Source: Pseudomonadota bacterium (GTDB lineage Bacteria; Myxococcota_A; Polyangia; Polyangiales; Polyangiaceae). Taken from it: 38,455 nucleotides of DNA. The DNA lies in the NCBI GenBank assembly GCA_023402175.1, contig JAEXCN010000012.1, forward strand, positions 1 through 38,455, read 5' to 3'. Below the pieces are notes generated by a model. The model made no database searches, was not told the origin of the DNA, and saw nothing but the letters and a program-made list of their open reading frames with translations. Positions 19,610-28,502 of the stretch are shown here, one piece after another. The stretch's first letter is position 1, and each line of letters begins with the position of its first letter. The position numbers were made by a program, and so were the translations under genes.

Positions 19610-20050
19610 ATGAATTCGTCCTCTCGACCAGCGACGGCCGGAGCGTCGTTCGGACATCCGCGCGCGGTCCGGACGGCCGTGCTCGTCGGGTTCGTGTGGA
19701 CGATCGCCGCGTTGCCTTTCCTCTTCGGGGCAGTCCAGTGCCCGACCGCTCAGCTGTTCCATGTCCCGTGTCCCGGCTGCGGCATGACGCGCGCCTTCCG
19801 ATTGCTTGCGCACGGAGACCTGCGGGCTTCGCTCGCCATGCACGCGCTGGCGGTACCGACGGCGGTCTCGCAGCTCGCGCTCGCGCTCGCGACCGTCGCG
19901 GCGACGCTCCGATTCGGCGCCCCGTGGCTCTTGCTCCGCGCACGCTGGGGCCGCGCTGCCGTCGGCTTTGTCGGGATCGTGCTGGCGGCCGACCTCGTAT
20001 TCTGGATCGCGCGTGCGCTCGGGGCGTTTGGCGGACCGGTCGCGGTCTAG
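19610..20050 (+). CDS. DUF2752 membrane protein
   Basis: 146 residues with three hydrophobic helices and the family signature HVPCPGCGMTRAF (51-63) after the first. DUF2752 proteins are small multi-pass membrane proteins with this conserved Cys-rich loop; biochemical role unknown. The ATG at 19610 follows GAGCCTCCC with no strong ribosome site. It stands alone between a divergent DUF4190 gene and gltX, 104 bases downstream. Confidence 0.88.
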   Translation: MNSSSRPATAGASFGHPRAVRTAVLVGFVWTIAALPFLFGAVQCPTAQLFHVPCPGCGMTRAFRLLAHGDLRASLAMHALAVPTAVSQLALALATVAATLRFGAPWLLLRARWGRAAVGFVGIVLAADLVFWIARALGAFGGPVAV

Positions 20051-20154
20051 ACCGCCCCGAAGCCTGAAGCCGCCTGCGGGGGCGTGCCGGAGCCTGCCCG
20101 AACGGCCGCTCTCGACCAGAAGGTCGCGACCCTGCTACTCGTGGGCGCTCGACG

Positions 20155-21594
20155 ATGACGAAGCCTCGCCTCAGGTTCGCGCCTTCTCCCACGGGTTATC
20201 TCCACATCGGCGGCGTCCGCACGGCCCTGTTCAACTGGCTCTGGGCACGGAACACCGGCGGCACGTTCGTCCTCCGCATCGAGGACACCGACCAGGAGCG
20301 ATCGACCGACGAGAGCCGCGAGATCATCCTCGACGGCCTTCGCTGGCTCGGCCTCGAATGGGACGAGGGCCCCGGTGTCGGCGGCGCCCACGGCCCGTAC
20401 ATGCAGACCGAGCGACTCGCGCTCTACAAGGAGTACGCCGAGAAGCTCATCGCGAGCGGCCATGCCTTCCGGTGCTACTGCACGAAGGAGGAGCTCGACG
20501 CGCAGCGCGAGGCCCTGAAGAAGCAGGACCCGAAAGCGCAGTTCAAGTACCCGGGGACGTGCCGCAATCGCACGGATCAGCCGGACAAGAAGTACGTCGT
20601 CCGCTTCAAGGCGCCGCGCGAGGGTTCGGTCACGTACGTCGACAAGGTCTTCGGCGAGGTGACGACGCCGAACGTCGAGAACCAGGACTTCGTCATCATG
20701 CGCGGCGACGGCATTCCGCTCTACAACTTCGGCGCGGTCGTCGACGACATCACGATGGGCATCACGCTCGTCGCGCGCGGGCGCGATCACATGATCAACA
20801 CGCCGCCGCAGATCCTCCTCTACGAGGCGCTCGGCGCGAAGGTGCCCGAGTTCGCGCATCTTCCGATGATGCTCGCCCCGAACGGCGAGAAGCTCTCGAA
20901 GCGCCACGGCGCGGTGAGCGTGACCGAGTACCGCGACAAGGGCTACGCGCCCGCGGCGGTGCTCAACTACCTCGCGCGCTTCGGCTGGTCGCACGGCGAT
21001 CAGGAGGTCTTCTCGCGTGACGAGCTGATCCAGGCGTTCTCGTGGGAGTCCTGCGGTCGCGGCGACGGGAAGTTCGACGAGAAGAAGTTCCTCTCGATCA
21101 ACCACGAGCACCTGAAGACCGAGCGCCTGCTCGCCGCGAGCGAATACGCCGATCGCGTCCTTCCGTTCCTCGCGGCCCGTGGCCTGCCGAACGTGAAGAA
21201 GGACGACGTGGAGCGTGCGCTCTACACGGTTCGCGAGCGCGCCCGCACGTTCATCGAGGCGGCCGACATGCTCGACTACTTCTTCCGCACCGAGCCCGTG
21301 ATGGACGAGAAGGCGCAGAAGAAGTTCCTCGTGAAGGACGCGGCGCCGCGGCTTCGCGACTTCCGCGATGCGCTCGCCGCGTCGACGGAGTGGACCGAGA
21401 CGGCGCTCGAGGCAGCGGCGAACGCGTTCCTCGAGAAGGCCGGGCTCCAGATCAAGGACGTCGCCCAGTCTGCACGCGTCGCCCTCACAGGACGCAGCGC
21501 GAGCCCCGGCCTCTACCAGGTGCTCTTCGTGCTCGGACGTGACGCGTCGCTCGCGCGCTTGTCGCGCGGCGCCGAGATCGCCGACGCGAGCTGA
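20155..21594 (+). CDS. gltX: Glutamyl-tRNA synthetase
   Basis: 479 residues, a class I enzyme that charges tRNA-Glu with glutamate. The HIGH motif appears as PSPTGYLHIGG (11-20) and KMSKS as GEKLSKRHG (244-252). Cys107-x-Cys109 and Tyr132-x3-Cys136 fit the zinc site of one GluRS/GluQ class. The RIEDTD block (41-46) and MQTER binding segment are intact, and the C-terminal helical anticodon domain is present. The start is the first Met before the HIGH block. The discriminating or non-discriminating state cannot be read here; I see no gatCAB genes in the window. Its stop is two bases before the CPBP protease start, so the two may be co-transcribed. Confidence 0.97.
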   Translation: MTKPRLRFAPSPTGYLHIGGVRTALFNWLWARNTGGTFVLRIEDTDQERSTDESREIILDGLRWLGLEWDEGPGVGGAHGPYMQTERLALYKEYAEKLIASGHAFRCYCTKEELDAQREALKKQDPKAQFKYPGTCRNRTDQPDKKYVVRFKAPREGSVTYVDKVFGEVTTPNVENQDFVIMRGDGIPLYNFGAVVDDITMGITLVARGRDHMINTPPQILLYEALGAKVPEFAHLPMMLAPNGEKLSKRHGAVSVTEYRDKGYAPAAVLNYLARFGWSHGDQEVFSRDELIQAFSWESCGRGDGKFDEKKFLSINHEHLKTERLLAASEYADRVLPFLAARGLPNVKKDDVERALYTVRERARTFIEAADMLDYFFRTEPVMDEKAQKKFLVKDAAPRLRDFRDALAASTEWTETALEAAANAFLEKAGLQIKDVAQSARVALTGRSASPGLYQVLFVLGRDASLARLSRGAEIADAS

Positions 21595-21596
21595 AT

Positions 21597-22721
21597 GTGC
21601 TGAGCGTGCTCGCGCCCGGCAGGCTGCCGGGGGGAACGGGGCTCACGGGGCTCGCGGGGTTCGTCGAGGACTACAAGCCGCTCCTTCCGATCCCTGCGCT
21701 CGCGGGGATCCTCGTCCTCGTCTGGCTCTTCTTCCGCGATACTTGGCGCGAGCTCGACGAGGACTCGATCCGCCTTCGGGCCGAGGTGCACGCGAAGGGA
21801 CGGATGGATCACCGTCCCTTCATCGCGCTCGTCCTCGTCTCGCTGATCCTCACGATGCAGGAGTACTACGGCGGCCGGGCGTACTTCGAGACCACGATCT
21901 CGCCGCTCCTGCAGAAGCTCGACGAGAGGCATCCGTCGCTGCAGTTCGCGAAGTACGACGACCTCTACGGCTTCGCCTGGTGGGCCGGGACGCGCATCTT
22001 CGGCTACGTGCTGCCGTTCCCGCTCTGGAAGCTGTTCTTCCGGAAGGACAGCCTGCTCGACCTCGGCCTGCGGACGAAGGGCTTCTTCGACCACGCGTGG
22101 ATCTACGGCCTCTTTCTCGCGTTCGTCCTGCCGGCGATGCTGGTCGTCGCGAAGAGCCCCGACTTCGGCACGTATTACCCGTTCTACAAGCAGTCGACGC
22201 GAAGCTGGTTCGACTTCCTCGTGTGGGAGGCGATGTACTTCGCGCAGTTCTTCGCGCTCGAGATGTTCTTCCGCGGCTTCTGGCTCGGCGCGCTGCGAAG
22301 GAGCTTCGGCTCGGGCGCCATCTTCGTGATGGCGGTGCCGTACTGCATGATCCACTACGGCAAGCCGTACCTGGAAGCGTGCGGCGCGATCGTCGCGGGC
22401 ATCGCCCTCGGCTCGCTCTCGATGAAGACGAAGAGCATCTACCAGGGCTTCATGGTCCACATCACCGTGGCCGCGCTGATGGACTGGCTCGCTCTCCGTC
22501 ACCGCAAGGCGACGCCGCTTCATCTCTGGGCGACGAATCCGCCGCTCACGAGCGCCGCGATCGCCCTCGAAGACGAGCAGCGCGAAGCGCTCGCGACGAC
22601 GATCGAGCGGAGCGCCGCGGTCGTCTTCGCCGTCCTCTTCGTCTTCATGCTCGTGATGATCGTCCGCAGTCGCCGCAGACACCACGAGCGCTTCTGGATC
22701 TTCCCGGCAAGACGGGGCTGA
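21597..22721 (+). CDS. CPBP-family intramembrane metalloprotease (CAAX protease-like)
   Basis: 374 residues, about eight membrane helices. The CPBP (ABI) motifs are LEMFFRGFWL (221-230), matching EExxxR with Leu in place of the first Glu, then His253 in VPYCMIHYG and His288 in GFMVHITVA. These are the usual metal-site positions of this protease family. The start is a GTG at 21597, two bases after gltX; a GTG at 21606 is an alternative. CPBP proteins process or degrade membrane substrates; the target is unknown. The Leu for Glu change may weaken catalysis, but Glu222, Arg226 and both His are present. Confidence 0.85.
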   Translation: MLSVLAPGRLPGGTGLTGLAGFVEDYKPLLPIPALAGILVLVWLFFRDTWRELDEDSIRLRAEVHAKGRMDHRPFIALVLVSLILTMQEYYGGRAYFETTISPLLQKLDERHPSLQFAKYDDLYGFAWWAGTRIFGYVLPFPLWKLFFRKDSLLDLGLRTKGFFDHAWIYGLFLAFVLPAMLVVAKSPDFGTYYPFYKQSTRSWFDFLVWEAMYFAQFFALEMFFRGFWLGALRRSFGSGAIFVMAVPYCMIHYGKPYLEACGAIVAGIALGSLSMKTKSIYQGFMVHITVAALMDWLALRHRKATPLHLWATNPPLTSAAIALEDEQREALATTIERSAAVVFAVLFVFMLVMIVRSRRRHHERFWIFPARRG

Positions 22722-22838
22722 ACGCCGTCCGCGCTCGATCTTCGCGACTCGCGAGCGCCGACCCCGATCGTGGTCGTCGGACGCAGCGGCCGATTTTGCC
22801 CATGCGGAGCGGAAGCATGGGGCCGGCTGCATGGTTAG

Positions 22839-22854
22839 TTGCACGAGCTTTGCA
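22839..22854 (+). promoter_or_regulatory. Sigma-54-type promoter of the lytic transglycosylase gene
   Basis: TTGCACGAGCTTTGCA matches the -24/-12 consensus TGGCACG-N4-TTGCW except T for G at the first G of the GG pair. Spacing is exact. The predicted start would be near 22865, leaving a leader of about 12 nt to the ATG at 22877. The lost G is at a well conserved position, so activity needs a test. Confidence 0.45.
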
Positions 22855-22876
22855 GATACGGCACGATCGCAGAACG

Positions 22877-23584
22877 ATGACGAGAGAGGCGCAAAAAGGT
22901 GCGACCGCGATCGTCGTCGCGCTCGTTCTCGCGCTGCCTGTCTCGGCGGCGGCGGACACGATCTACTCGTACGTCGACGCCGACGGCATCGTGCACTTCA
23001 CGACGAAGCCCGGCGCGCCGAACGCGAAGCTCTACATCAAGAGCGAGCCGAAGAACCCCGCGGCGGGCGCCGTTCGTTCGGGCGTCGTCCCGTTCGCGCC
23101 GCAGGACCGCGACGTCAATCGCTACACGCGCTACGACGAGCACATTCGTCAGGCCGCCACGCTCTACCAGATCCCCGAACAGCTCGTTCGCGCGGTGATC
23201 AAGGTGGAGAGCGACTACGACGCGCGTGCGGTGAGCTACGCGGGCGCGCGCGGCTTGATGCAGCTCATGCCCGAGACCGCCGAGCGCCTCGGCGTGAAGG
23301 ACATCAACGATCCTCGCGAGAACATCTTCGGCGGCGTCCGCTACCTGCGGCTACTCGCGAACATGTTCAACGGCGATCTCGACTTCACCGTCGCCGCGTA
23401 CAACGCCGGCGAGAACGCGGTCATCCAGCACCGAGGGATCCCGCCGTACGCGCAGACGCGCGACTACGTCGTCAAGGTGACGCACTACTATCGCCGCTAT
23501 CGCTCGATCCCGAACCCGGTCGAGGCGAGCCTGGCGAGCGCGCCCACCACGTCGGTGCAGCCGATCATCGTGAACGCGCCCTGA
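22877..23584 (+). CDS. Soluble lytic murein transglycosylase (SLT domain) with DUF4124 N-terminus
   Basis: 235 residues. A signal peptide (residues 1-26, ending AAA) directs it to the periplasm. Residues 27-55 (DTIYSYVDADGIVHFTTKPG) are a DUF4124 segment. The SLT domain spans about 85-210: catalytic Glu111 in VIKVESDYDARAVS, GLMQLMPETA (126-135) and AAYNAGENAV (173-182). It should cleave peptidoglycan glycan strands, leaving anhydro-muramyl ends. The ATG at 22877 is 23 bases past the sigma-54-like promoter, supporting this start. An inverted repeat at the stop codon may end transcription. Confidence 0.93.
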   Translation: MTREAQKGATAIVVALVLALPVSAAADTIYSYVDADGIVHFTTKPGAPNAKLYIKSEPKNPAAGAVRSGVVPFAPQDRDVNRYTRYDEHIRQAATLYQIPEQLVRAVIKVESDYDARAVSYAGARGLMQLMPETAERLGVKDINDPRENIFGGVRYLRLLANMFNGDLDFTVAAYNAGENAVIQHRGIPPYAQTRDYVVKVTHYYRRYRSIPNPVEASLASAPTTSVQPIIVNAP

Positions 23585-23606
23585 GCGCCTTCGCGATCCG
23601 GCGCTC
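23583..23606 (+). terminator. Possible terminator overlapping the transglycosylase stop
   Basis: GAGCGCC (23583-23589) and GGCGCTC (23600-23606) form a 7-bp stem with a 10-nt loop. The stem begins within the TGA stop. There is no T-run. Confidence 0.4.
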
Positions 23607-23638
23607 TCGGCGACGCGCGGGCGCTCACCGACTCGTAG

Positions 23639-23659
23639 ATAGAGTCATTGACACTCTAT
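23639..23659. promoter_or_regulatory. Candidate operator upstream of pncB
   Basis: ATAGAGT and ACTCTAT, 7-bp perfect arms around CATTGAC, make a 21-bp quasi-palindrome ending 40 bases before the pncB ATG. The inner GTCA-T-TGAC is also symmetrical, one base off centre. A TTGACA hexamer (23648-23653) lies inside it. Size and place suit a dimeric repressor of NAD salvage genes, such as NrtR, but no such regulator is seen here and the protein is not identified. Confidence 0.45.
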
Positions 23660-23699
23660 TCGGAGAGCGCCACGTTGCGTGGCATAGGATAGCCCGCTC

Positions 23700-25172
23700 A
23701 TGTCGCTCCCCACGCTCGGTATCGACGCCTATCAGCTGACGACGCTGCTCACCCACGCGGATGAGGGGCGGCTCGAGCACGAAGTGGTGATGTCGTTCTT
23801 CTTCCGGAAGATGCCGAACGAGCGGCGCTTCGTCCTCTTCTCCGGTCTCCGGCGCATCGTCGAGCACGCCGCCCAGATGTCGCTCGATCCTTCCGAGCTC
23901 GAGGCGCTCGAGTCACACTCGGCGATCGGTCCGGCGCTGAAGGCGCGGCCCGGCGTGGTCGAGAAGCTCCGCACGCTTCGCGGTTTCCGCGGCTCGATCG
24001 ACGCGATGGCCGAGGGCTCCCTCGCATTTGCGGGTCCGGCGTCGCGCACCGACGGCTCACCGCTCCTCGTCGAGGGCGTTCCTTTCGCGATCTACACGCC
24101 GCTCCTCCAGGTGAAGACCGACCTGCTCAGGGCGAAGCTCATCGAGACGCCTTGGCTCGGGTTCGTCAATCACATGTCGATGGTCGCCTCGAAGGCGGCG
24201 CGCGTCGTCCTCGCTGCCGGCGACAAGAGCGTGATGGAGTTCGGCCAGCGCCGGACGCATCCGGCTGCCGCGCTCGACGCGGCCTGGGCAGCGTGGGTCG
24301 CAGGCGTCGCGTCGACGTCGAACGTCGCTGCGTTCGCGCGCTGGGGGATCACGACGACCGGCACGATGGACCACTTCGCGATCCAGGCCGCCGAGCGCGC
24401 GGGAATCTCGCGGTCCGACACCGAGCGCGGGTTCTTCGAAGCCTACGCGCACACGTTCGAGGCGGTCCCGACGACGATGCTCGTCGACACCTACGACACC
24501 GAGCGCGGGATCCGGCATGCGGTCGAAGCGACCACAAGGGGCCCCATGTCCTCATGGGGAGCAAGGCAAGGTCGCCCCGGCGGCAAGCTCGGAGCGATCC
24601 GGATCGACTCGAACGTCACCCCGGAATCGGTCGCGCGCGCACGGCGCCTCCTCGAGGAGCTCGGGTCGGGCGACACGAAGATCTACGTCTCGGACGCGCT
24701 CGACGAGCACCGCGTCGCCGAGCTCCGCGACGTCGCCGATGGTTTCGGCGTCGGCGAGAACATCGTCTGCTCGCCGGACTCTGCGACGGGCATCGGAGCG
24801 GTCGCGAAGCTCGTCGTGAACGGCTACGGCGCGATCACGATGAAGGTCGCGAAGGGGACGGGGAAGGCAACCCTTCCAGGCGAGCTCCAGGTGTGGCGCT
24901 ACTCCGATCACGATCTCGTCGCGCTCGCGAGCGAGAAGCCGCCCTCGGGCGGCCGGCCGATGCTCGTGCCGGTCTGGCGAGGCGAACGCCCGATCGAGGA
25001 GCGTGATGCGCGAGTCGATCTCGCAGATGCGCGCACCCGCGCGCGCGACGAGATCGCCGCGCTCCCGGAGGACCTGCGTCGGATCGACAAGGGAGAGCAT
25101 GCCCAGCGAAAGCTCGTCGCGTCCGACGGGCTCGTCCGCGCGATCGAGCGCCTTGTCGCCGAGGCTCGCTAG
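23700..25172 (+). CDS. pncB: Nicotinate phosphoribosyltransferase
   Basis: 490 residues. Converts nicotinate, PRPP and ATP to nicotinate mononucleotide, the entry step of NAD salvage. Visible features: N-terminal GIDAYQLT, FGQRR (181-185), GTMDH (221-225) with the His that is phosphorylated in this family, DTYDTERG (263-270) and the strand-end motif GAIRIDSNV (298-306). It is the first gene of a tandem with nadE, 70 bases apart. The quasi-palindrome at 23639-23659 lies upstream, a likely point of NAD-dependent control. A TAGGAT 10 bases before the ATG could be a -10 that gives a nearly leaderless mRNA. Confidence 0.95.
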   Translation: MSLPTLGIDAYQLTTLLTHADEGRLEHEVVMSFFFRKMPNERRFVLFSGLRRIVEHAAQMSLDPSELEALESHSAIGPALKARPGVVEKLRTLRGFRGSIDAMAEGSLAFAGPASRTDGSPLLVEGVPFAIYTPLLQVKTDLLRAKLIETPWLGFVNHMSMVASKAARVVLAAGDKSVMEFGQRRTHPAAALDAAWAAWVAGVASTSNVAAFARWGITTTGTMDHFAIQAAERAGISRSDTERGFFEAYAHTFEAVPTTMLVDTYDTERGIRHAVEATTRGPMSSWGARQGRPGGKLGAIRIDSNVTPESVARARRLLEELGSGDTKIYVSDALDEHRVAELRDVADGFGVGENIVCSPDSATGIGAVAKLVVNGYGAITMKVAKGTGKATLPGELQVWRYSDHDLVALASEKPPSGGRPMLVPVWRGERPIEERDARVDLADARTRARDEIAALPEDLRRIDKGEHAQRKLVASDGLVRAIERLVAEAR

Positions 25173-25242
25173 CGCCTAAGTTCTTGCCACGACGCGCGTA
25201 GAACGACACGTCGACCGGACGCGAGACATCGAACGAGGAACC

Positions 25243-27147
25243 ATGAGGCTCATCCGCATTGCGGTCGCGAGCGTGAACACGACGGTCGGTGCCGTCCGCT
25301 CCAACGTCGATCGTGCCGTCGCCATCGCCAGGGAAGCCGCGAAGGACAAGGCGACCATCATCGCGCTTCCGGAGCAGCTCATCGCGGGGTATTCGCCCGA
25401 GGACCTCGTCCAGTGGCGCGCCTTCGTCGACGCGCAATGGACGGAGCTCGGGCGTTTTGCGCGCGAGACGAAAGACCTCGGCGCCGTCTGCGCGCTCGGG
25501 CTCACCGTCGCGCGCGGCTCGCACCTGTACAACGCGGCGGCCGTCGTCCATCGCGGGAAGATCCTCGGCCTCGTCCCGAAGGAGAAGCTCCCGACGTACA
25601 ACGTCTTCTACGAGGCACGGGTCTTCGCGCGTGGAGCGCCGGGGCTCGTCGACGAGGTCCACGGCGTGCCATTCGGCGATCTCGTCTTCGACTTCGACTT
25701 CGGCGGCTACGCCGTCGAGGTCTGCGAGGACATGTGGTCTCCGGACGGGCCGATGCGTCGTCGCTCGTACGCCGGGGCCGAGGTCGTGGTGAACATCTCC
25801 GCGTCGCCGTACCGCCTCGGGATCGTCGGCACGCGGCGCGAGATGATCGCGACGCGCGCCGGAGACAACCAGTGCACGGTCGCGTACGCGAACCTCGTCG
25901 GCGCGAACGACGGGCTCATCTTCGACGGCGGCGGCTTCGTCGCGCAGAACGGGCGCCTCGTCTTCGAGACGCCGCGCTACGCCGAAGGCTTTCACGCGGT
26001 GAACGTCGATCTCGATCGCACGCGCCGCCTCCGCAACGAGAACACGACCTGGCGCGCCGACCAGGAGACGTTCGCGGCGACGAGCCCGGCGATCCGGCGC
26101 GTGAAGGTCGACGCCCCGACGACCGGGCGCGAGAAGCTCGTCTATCCGGTGCCGGCAAACCGCAGCTTCTTCCTCCCCGGTCCGCCGCCGGCGACGACGC
26201 CGCGCGAGGACTTCTGCGAGGAGATCCTCGACGCGCTCGCGCTCGGCGTCGGCGACTACTTCGAGAAGACGGGCGCCTTCAAGACGATCGGCGTCGCGCT
26301 CTCCGGCGGTCGCGACAGCTTGCTCTGCCTCTACGTCGCGCGACGCTGGGTGAAGCATCGTTTCGGTCATCTCGGAGTCGAAGCGGAGAAGGCGAAGGCC
26401 CGCGAGATCCTCCGCGCGTTCTTCATGCCGTCGCGCTACTCGTCGAACGAGACGCATGTCGCCGCGGAGCAAGCCGCGAAGGACCTCGATGTGCCGTTCG
26501 TCGTCGTGCCGATCGACGAGGCGTTCGAGTCCGAGCTCCACGCCGTCGAGAAGATGCTCCAGCCGGGCGAGGTGCTGACGCCGATGGCGCGGCAGAACAT
26601 CCAGGCCCGCGTCCGCGCGCAGCGGATGTGGACGTGGACGAACTCGAGCAGCGGCCTATTCCTCCAGACGAGCAACATGAGCGAGAAGGCCGTCGGCTAC
26701 ACCACGATCGGCGGCGACATGGAGGGCGCGCTCAGCGTCATCGCGAACGTCCCGAAGACCGTCGTGAACTATCTGCTCGACTACATCATCGAGAAGTCGA
26801 ACATGCCGGGCTTCGTCCTGACGCTGAAGAAGCCCGCGTCCGCCGAGCTCGCCGACAATCAGGAGGACGAGAAGGAGCTCATGCCGTTCCCCGTCCTCGA
26901 CGCGTGCTTCGCGCTCTACGCCGGCGAGAAGATGGCGCCGAGCGAGGTCTGCCACGTGCTTCTCACGATGTTCCCGGAATACGAGAAGGAGAGGATCGAA
27001 GCGTGGGCGGCGCGGTTCGCGCGGCTCTTCACGCAGTCGATCTACAAGTGGGTCCAGACCCCGCTCTGCCTCCACATCGGCAATCTCGATCTCGATCGCG
27101 AGCGCGCCCTCCAGCTCCCGGTGGTCCAGCGAACCGAGTGGGCGTAA
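25243..27147 (+). CDS. nadE: Glutamine-dependent NAD synthetase
   Basis: 634 residues, the long two-domain form. The N-terminal nitrilase-like glutaminase has the Glu44-Lys113-Cys161 triad (LPEQL, VPKEKLPTY, EVCEDMW). It releases ammonia that is channelled to the C-terminal ATP-pyrophosphatase domain, marked by SGGRDS (354-359). This amidates deamido-NAD to NAD. The start ATG 25243 follows GAACGAGGAACC, a good ribosome site. It lies 70 bases after pncB, so the two are probably one transcript. Directly after the stop lies an acyl-CoA synthetase relic. Confidence 0.96.
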   Translation: MRLIRIAVASVNTTVGAVRSNVDRAVAIAREAAKDKATIIALPEQLIAGYSPEDLVQWRAFVDAQWTELGRFARETKDLGAVCALGLTVARGSHLYNAAAVVHRGKILGLVPKEKLPTYNVFYEARVFARGAPGLVDEVHGVPFGDLVFDFDFGGYAVEVCEDMWSPDGPMRRRSYAGAEVVVNISASPYRLGIVGTRREMIATRAGDNQCTVAYANLVGANDGLIFDGGGFVAQNGRLVFETPRYAEGFHAVNVDLDRTRRLRNENTTWRADQETFAATSPAIRRVKVDAPTTGREKLVYPVPANRSFFLPGPPPATTPREDFCEEILDALALGVGDYFEKTGAFKTIGVALSGGRDSLLCLYVARRWVKHRFGHLGVEAEKAKAREILRAFFMPSRYSSNETHVAAEQAAKDLDVPFVVVPIDEAFESELHAVEKMLQPGEVLTPMARQNIQARVRAQRMWTWTNSSSGLFLQTSNMSEKAVGYTTIGGDMEGALSVIANVPKTVVNYLLDYIIEKSNMPGFVLTLKKPASAELADNQEDEKELMPFPVLDACFALYAGEKMAPSEVCHVLLTMFPEYEKERIEAWAARFARLFTQSIYKWVQTPLCLHIGNLDLDRERALQLPVVQRTEWA

Positions 27148-27320
27148 GCCCTCATGGCGTTTCTCGCGACCAGGCTCTTGAAGTGGTGGCTCCCCGACGC
27201 ATCGAGATCGTCGATGCGTTGCCTCTGGGCCCGACGGGCAAGGTCCTGAAGCGCGAGCTCCGGGCTGAGTTCGAGGGCTACGAGCTTCCCGCGTCCGACG
27301 AGGAGAGCGGTCCACCCTGA
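27148..27320 (+). pseudogene. Relic of an acyl-CoA synthetase (AMP-binding) C-terminus
   Basis: Two reading frames together rebuild the end of a FadD-like enzyme. Frame 1 (27148-27198) gives ALMAFLATRLLKWWLPD; frame 3 (27201-27317) gives IEIVDALPLGPTGKVLKRELRAEF and a short tail, with a TGA at 27318-27320. The family reads KWWLPD-x-I then TGK(I/V)LKREL, so one base is missing near 27199 and restoring it would give KWWLPDRIEIVDALP. The N-terminal 400 or more residues are absent: the sequence starts at the nadE stop codon, in the nadE frame. This indicates decay or a deletion that fused the region to nadE. The conserved catalytic Lys of TGK is retained but the protein cannot be made whole. Confidence 0.75.
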
Positions 27321-27343
27321 CGGGACGATGCTACGGTCGAAAC

Positions 27344-28429
27344 ATGTCCGACGGCACCCGGAAGCACGTCGACGATCTGCGCGGCCTCGGCAAGCTCGCG
27401 GTCGAGGCGACCAAGGGCGTGACCGATGTCGTCCAGGCGATGCACGGCGCCATCGGCGGCGCGCCCGCGCGGTTGTTCAGCGCCCCGGTCTACGCGACCA
27501 TCCGGGGAATAACGTCGCTCGTCGGCGGCACGCTCGACCTCGCCCTCGCCCAACTCGACCAGCTGCTCGGACAGGGGATACCGGGTCCGGAGCGCGAGGC
27601 AGTGCTCGCGGCGCTGAACGGAGTCCTCGGCGACTACCTGGCCGAGACCAAGAACCCGCTCGCGATCGAGATGCGCCTCCATCGCGTCGCGGCCGCGGCG
27701 GCGCAGCGGAAGATCCTCGTGTTCGTTCACGGCTCGTCGATGAACCGCCATGCCTGGCAGGCCGCGCGCGATCTCGGGTACTCGCTGGTGCACCTCGACT
27801 ACAACAGTGGCCTGCACGTCTCGACGAACGGGCGCGCGTTCGACGCGATGCTCGAGCAGCTCGTCGCCGAGTGGCCTGTTCCGCTGGAGGCAATCGCGAT
27901 CGTGGCGCACAGCATGGGCGGGCTGGTCACGCGTAGCGCGTGTCACTACGCGGAAGAGGCGAAGCGTGGGTGGCGCGACAAGCTGCGAGCGATCGTCTTC
28001 CTGGGCACGCCGCACCACGGAGCGCCGCTCGAACGCAGCGGCAACTGGATCGAGACGCTCCTCGGTGTGACGCGCTACAGCGCGCCGCTTGCCCGGCTGG
28101 CAAAGCTCCGGAGCGCGGGCGTGACGGATCTACGGTTCGGGAACCTCATCGACGAGCATTGGCGCGGACGCAATCGTTTCGAGCTCGGCAGCGACGCGCG
28201 CACCCCGGTGCCACTCCCGGAGGGCGTCGACTGCTACACCATTGCCGCCGAAAACGACGGTCTCGTCCCCCTCGCGAGCGCGATGGGCGAACACGTGAAT
28301 CCGGCACTGGCGCTGGCCTTTCCCTCGACACACCGCTTCATCGCGAAGGAGACCGGGCACGTCGCAATGCTCCGGCAGTCCGACGTCTGGGACCAGATCG
28401 AGCGCTGGCTCGTCTCGCCGGACACGTGA
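27344..28429 (+). CDS. Alpha/beta hydrolase (lipase/esterase-like)
   Basis: 361 residues. The first 120 form a helical, apparently non-catalytic extension with a mildly hydrophobic helix near 50-78. The hydrolase fold starts near 123 (KILVFVHG). The nucleophile elbow is AHSMGG (188-193, Ser190) and the oxyanion segment is HGSS (129-132). GTPHHGAP (221-228) is typical of PGAP1/lipase-like proteins. Asp305 (ENDGLVP) and His339 (ETGHVAML) complete the triad. Substrate unknown, probably a lipid ester or peptide. The start is 24 bases past the relic's stop. Confidence 0.9.
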   Translation: MSDGTRKHVDDLRGLGKLAVEATKGVTDVVQAMHGAIGGAPARLFSAPVYATIRGITSLVGGTLDLALAQLDQLLGQGIPGPEREAVLAALNGVLGDYLAETKNPLAIEMRLHRVAAAAAQRKILVFVHGSSMNRHAWQAARDLGYSLVHLDYNSGLHVSTNGRAFDAMLEQLVAEWPVPLEAIAIVAHSMGGLVTRSACHYAEEAKRGWRDKLRAIVFLGTPHHGAPLERSGNWIETLLGVTRYSAPLARLAKLRSAGVTDLRFGNLIDEHWRGRNRFELGSDARTPVPLPEGVDCYTIAAENDGLVPLASAMGEHVNPALALAFPSTHRFIAKETGHVAMLRQSDVWDQIERWLVSPDT

Positions 28430-28502
28430 TGCTCGAGGCCCGCCGATCAGCGGCCTTCACGCAGACCTGAGCTACAACGCTGACGCGCGCTAGGCTGGAC
28501 AC

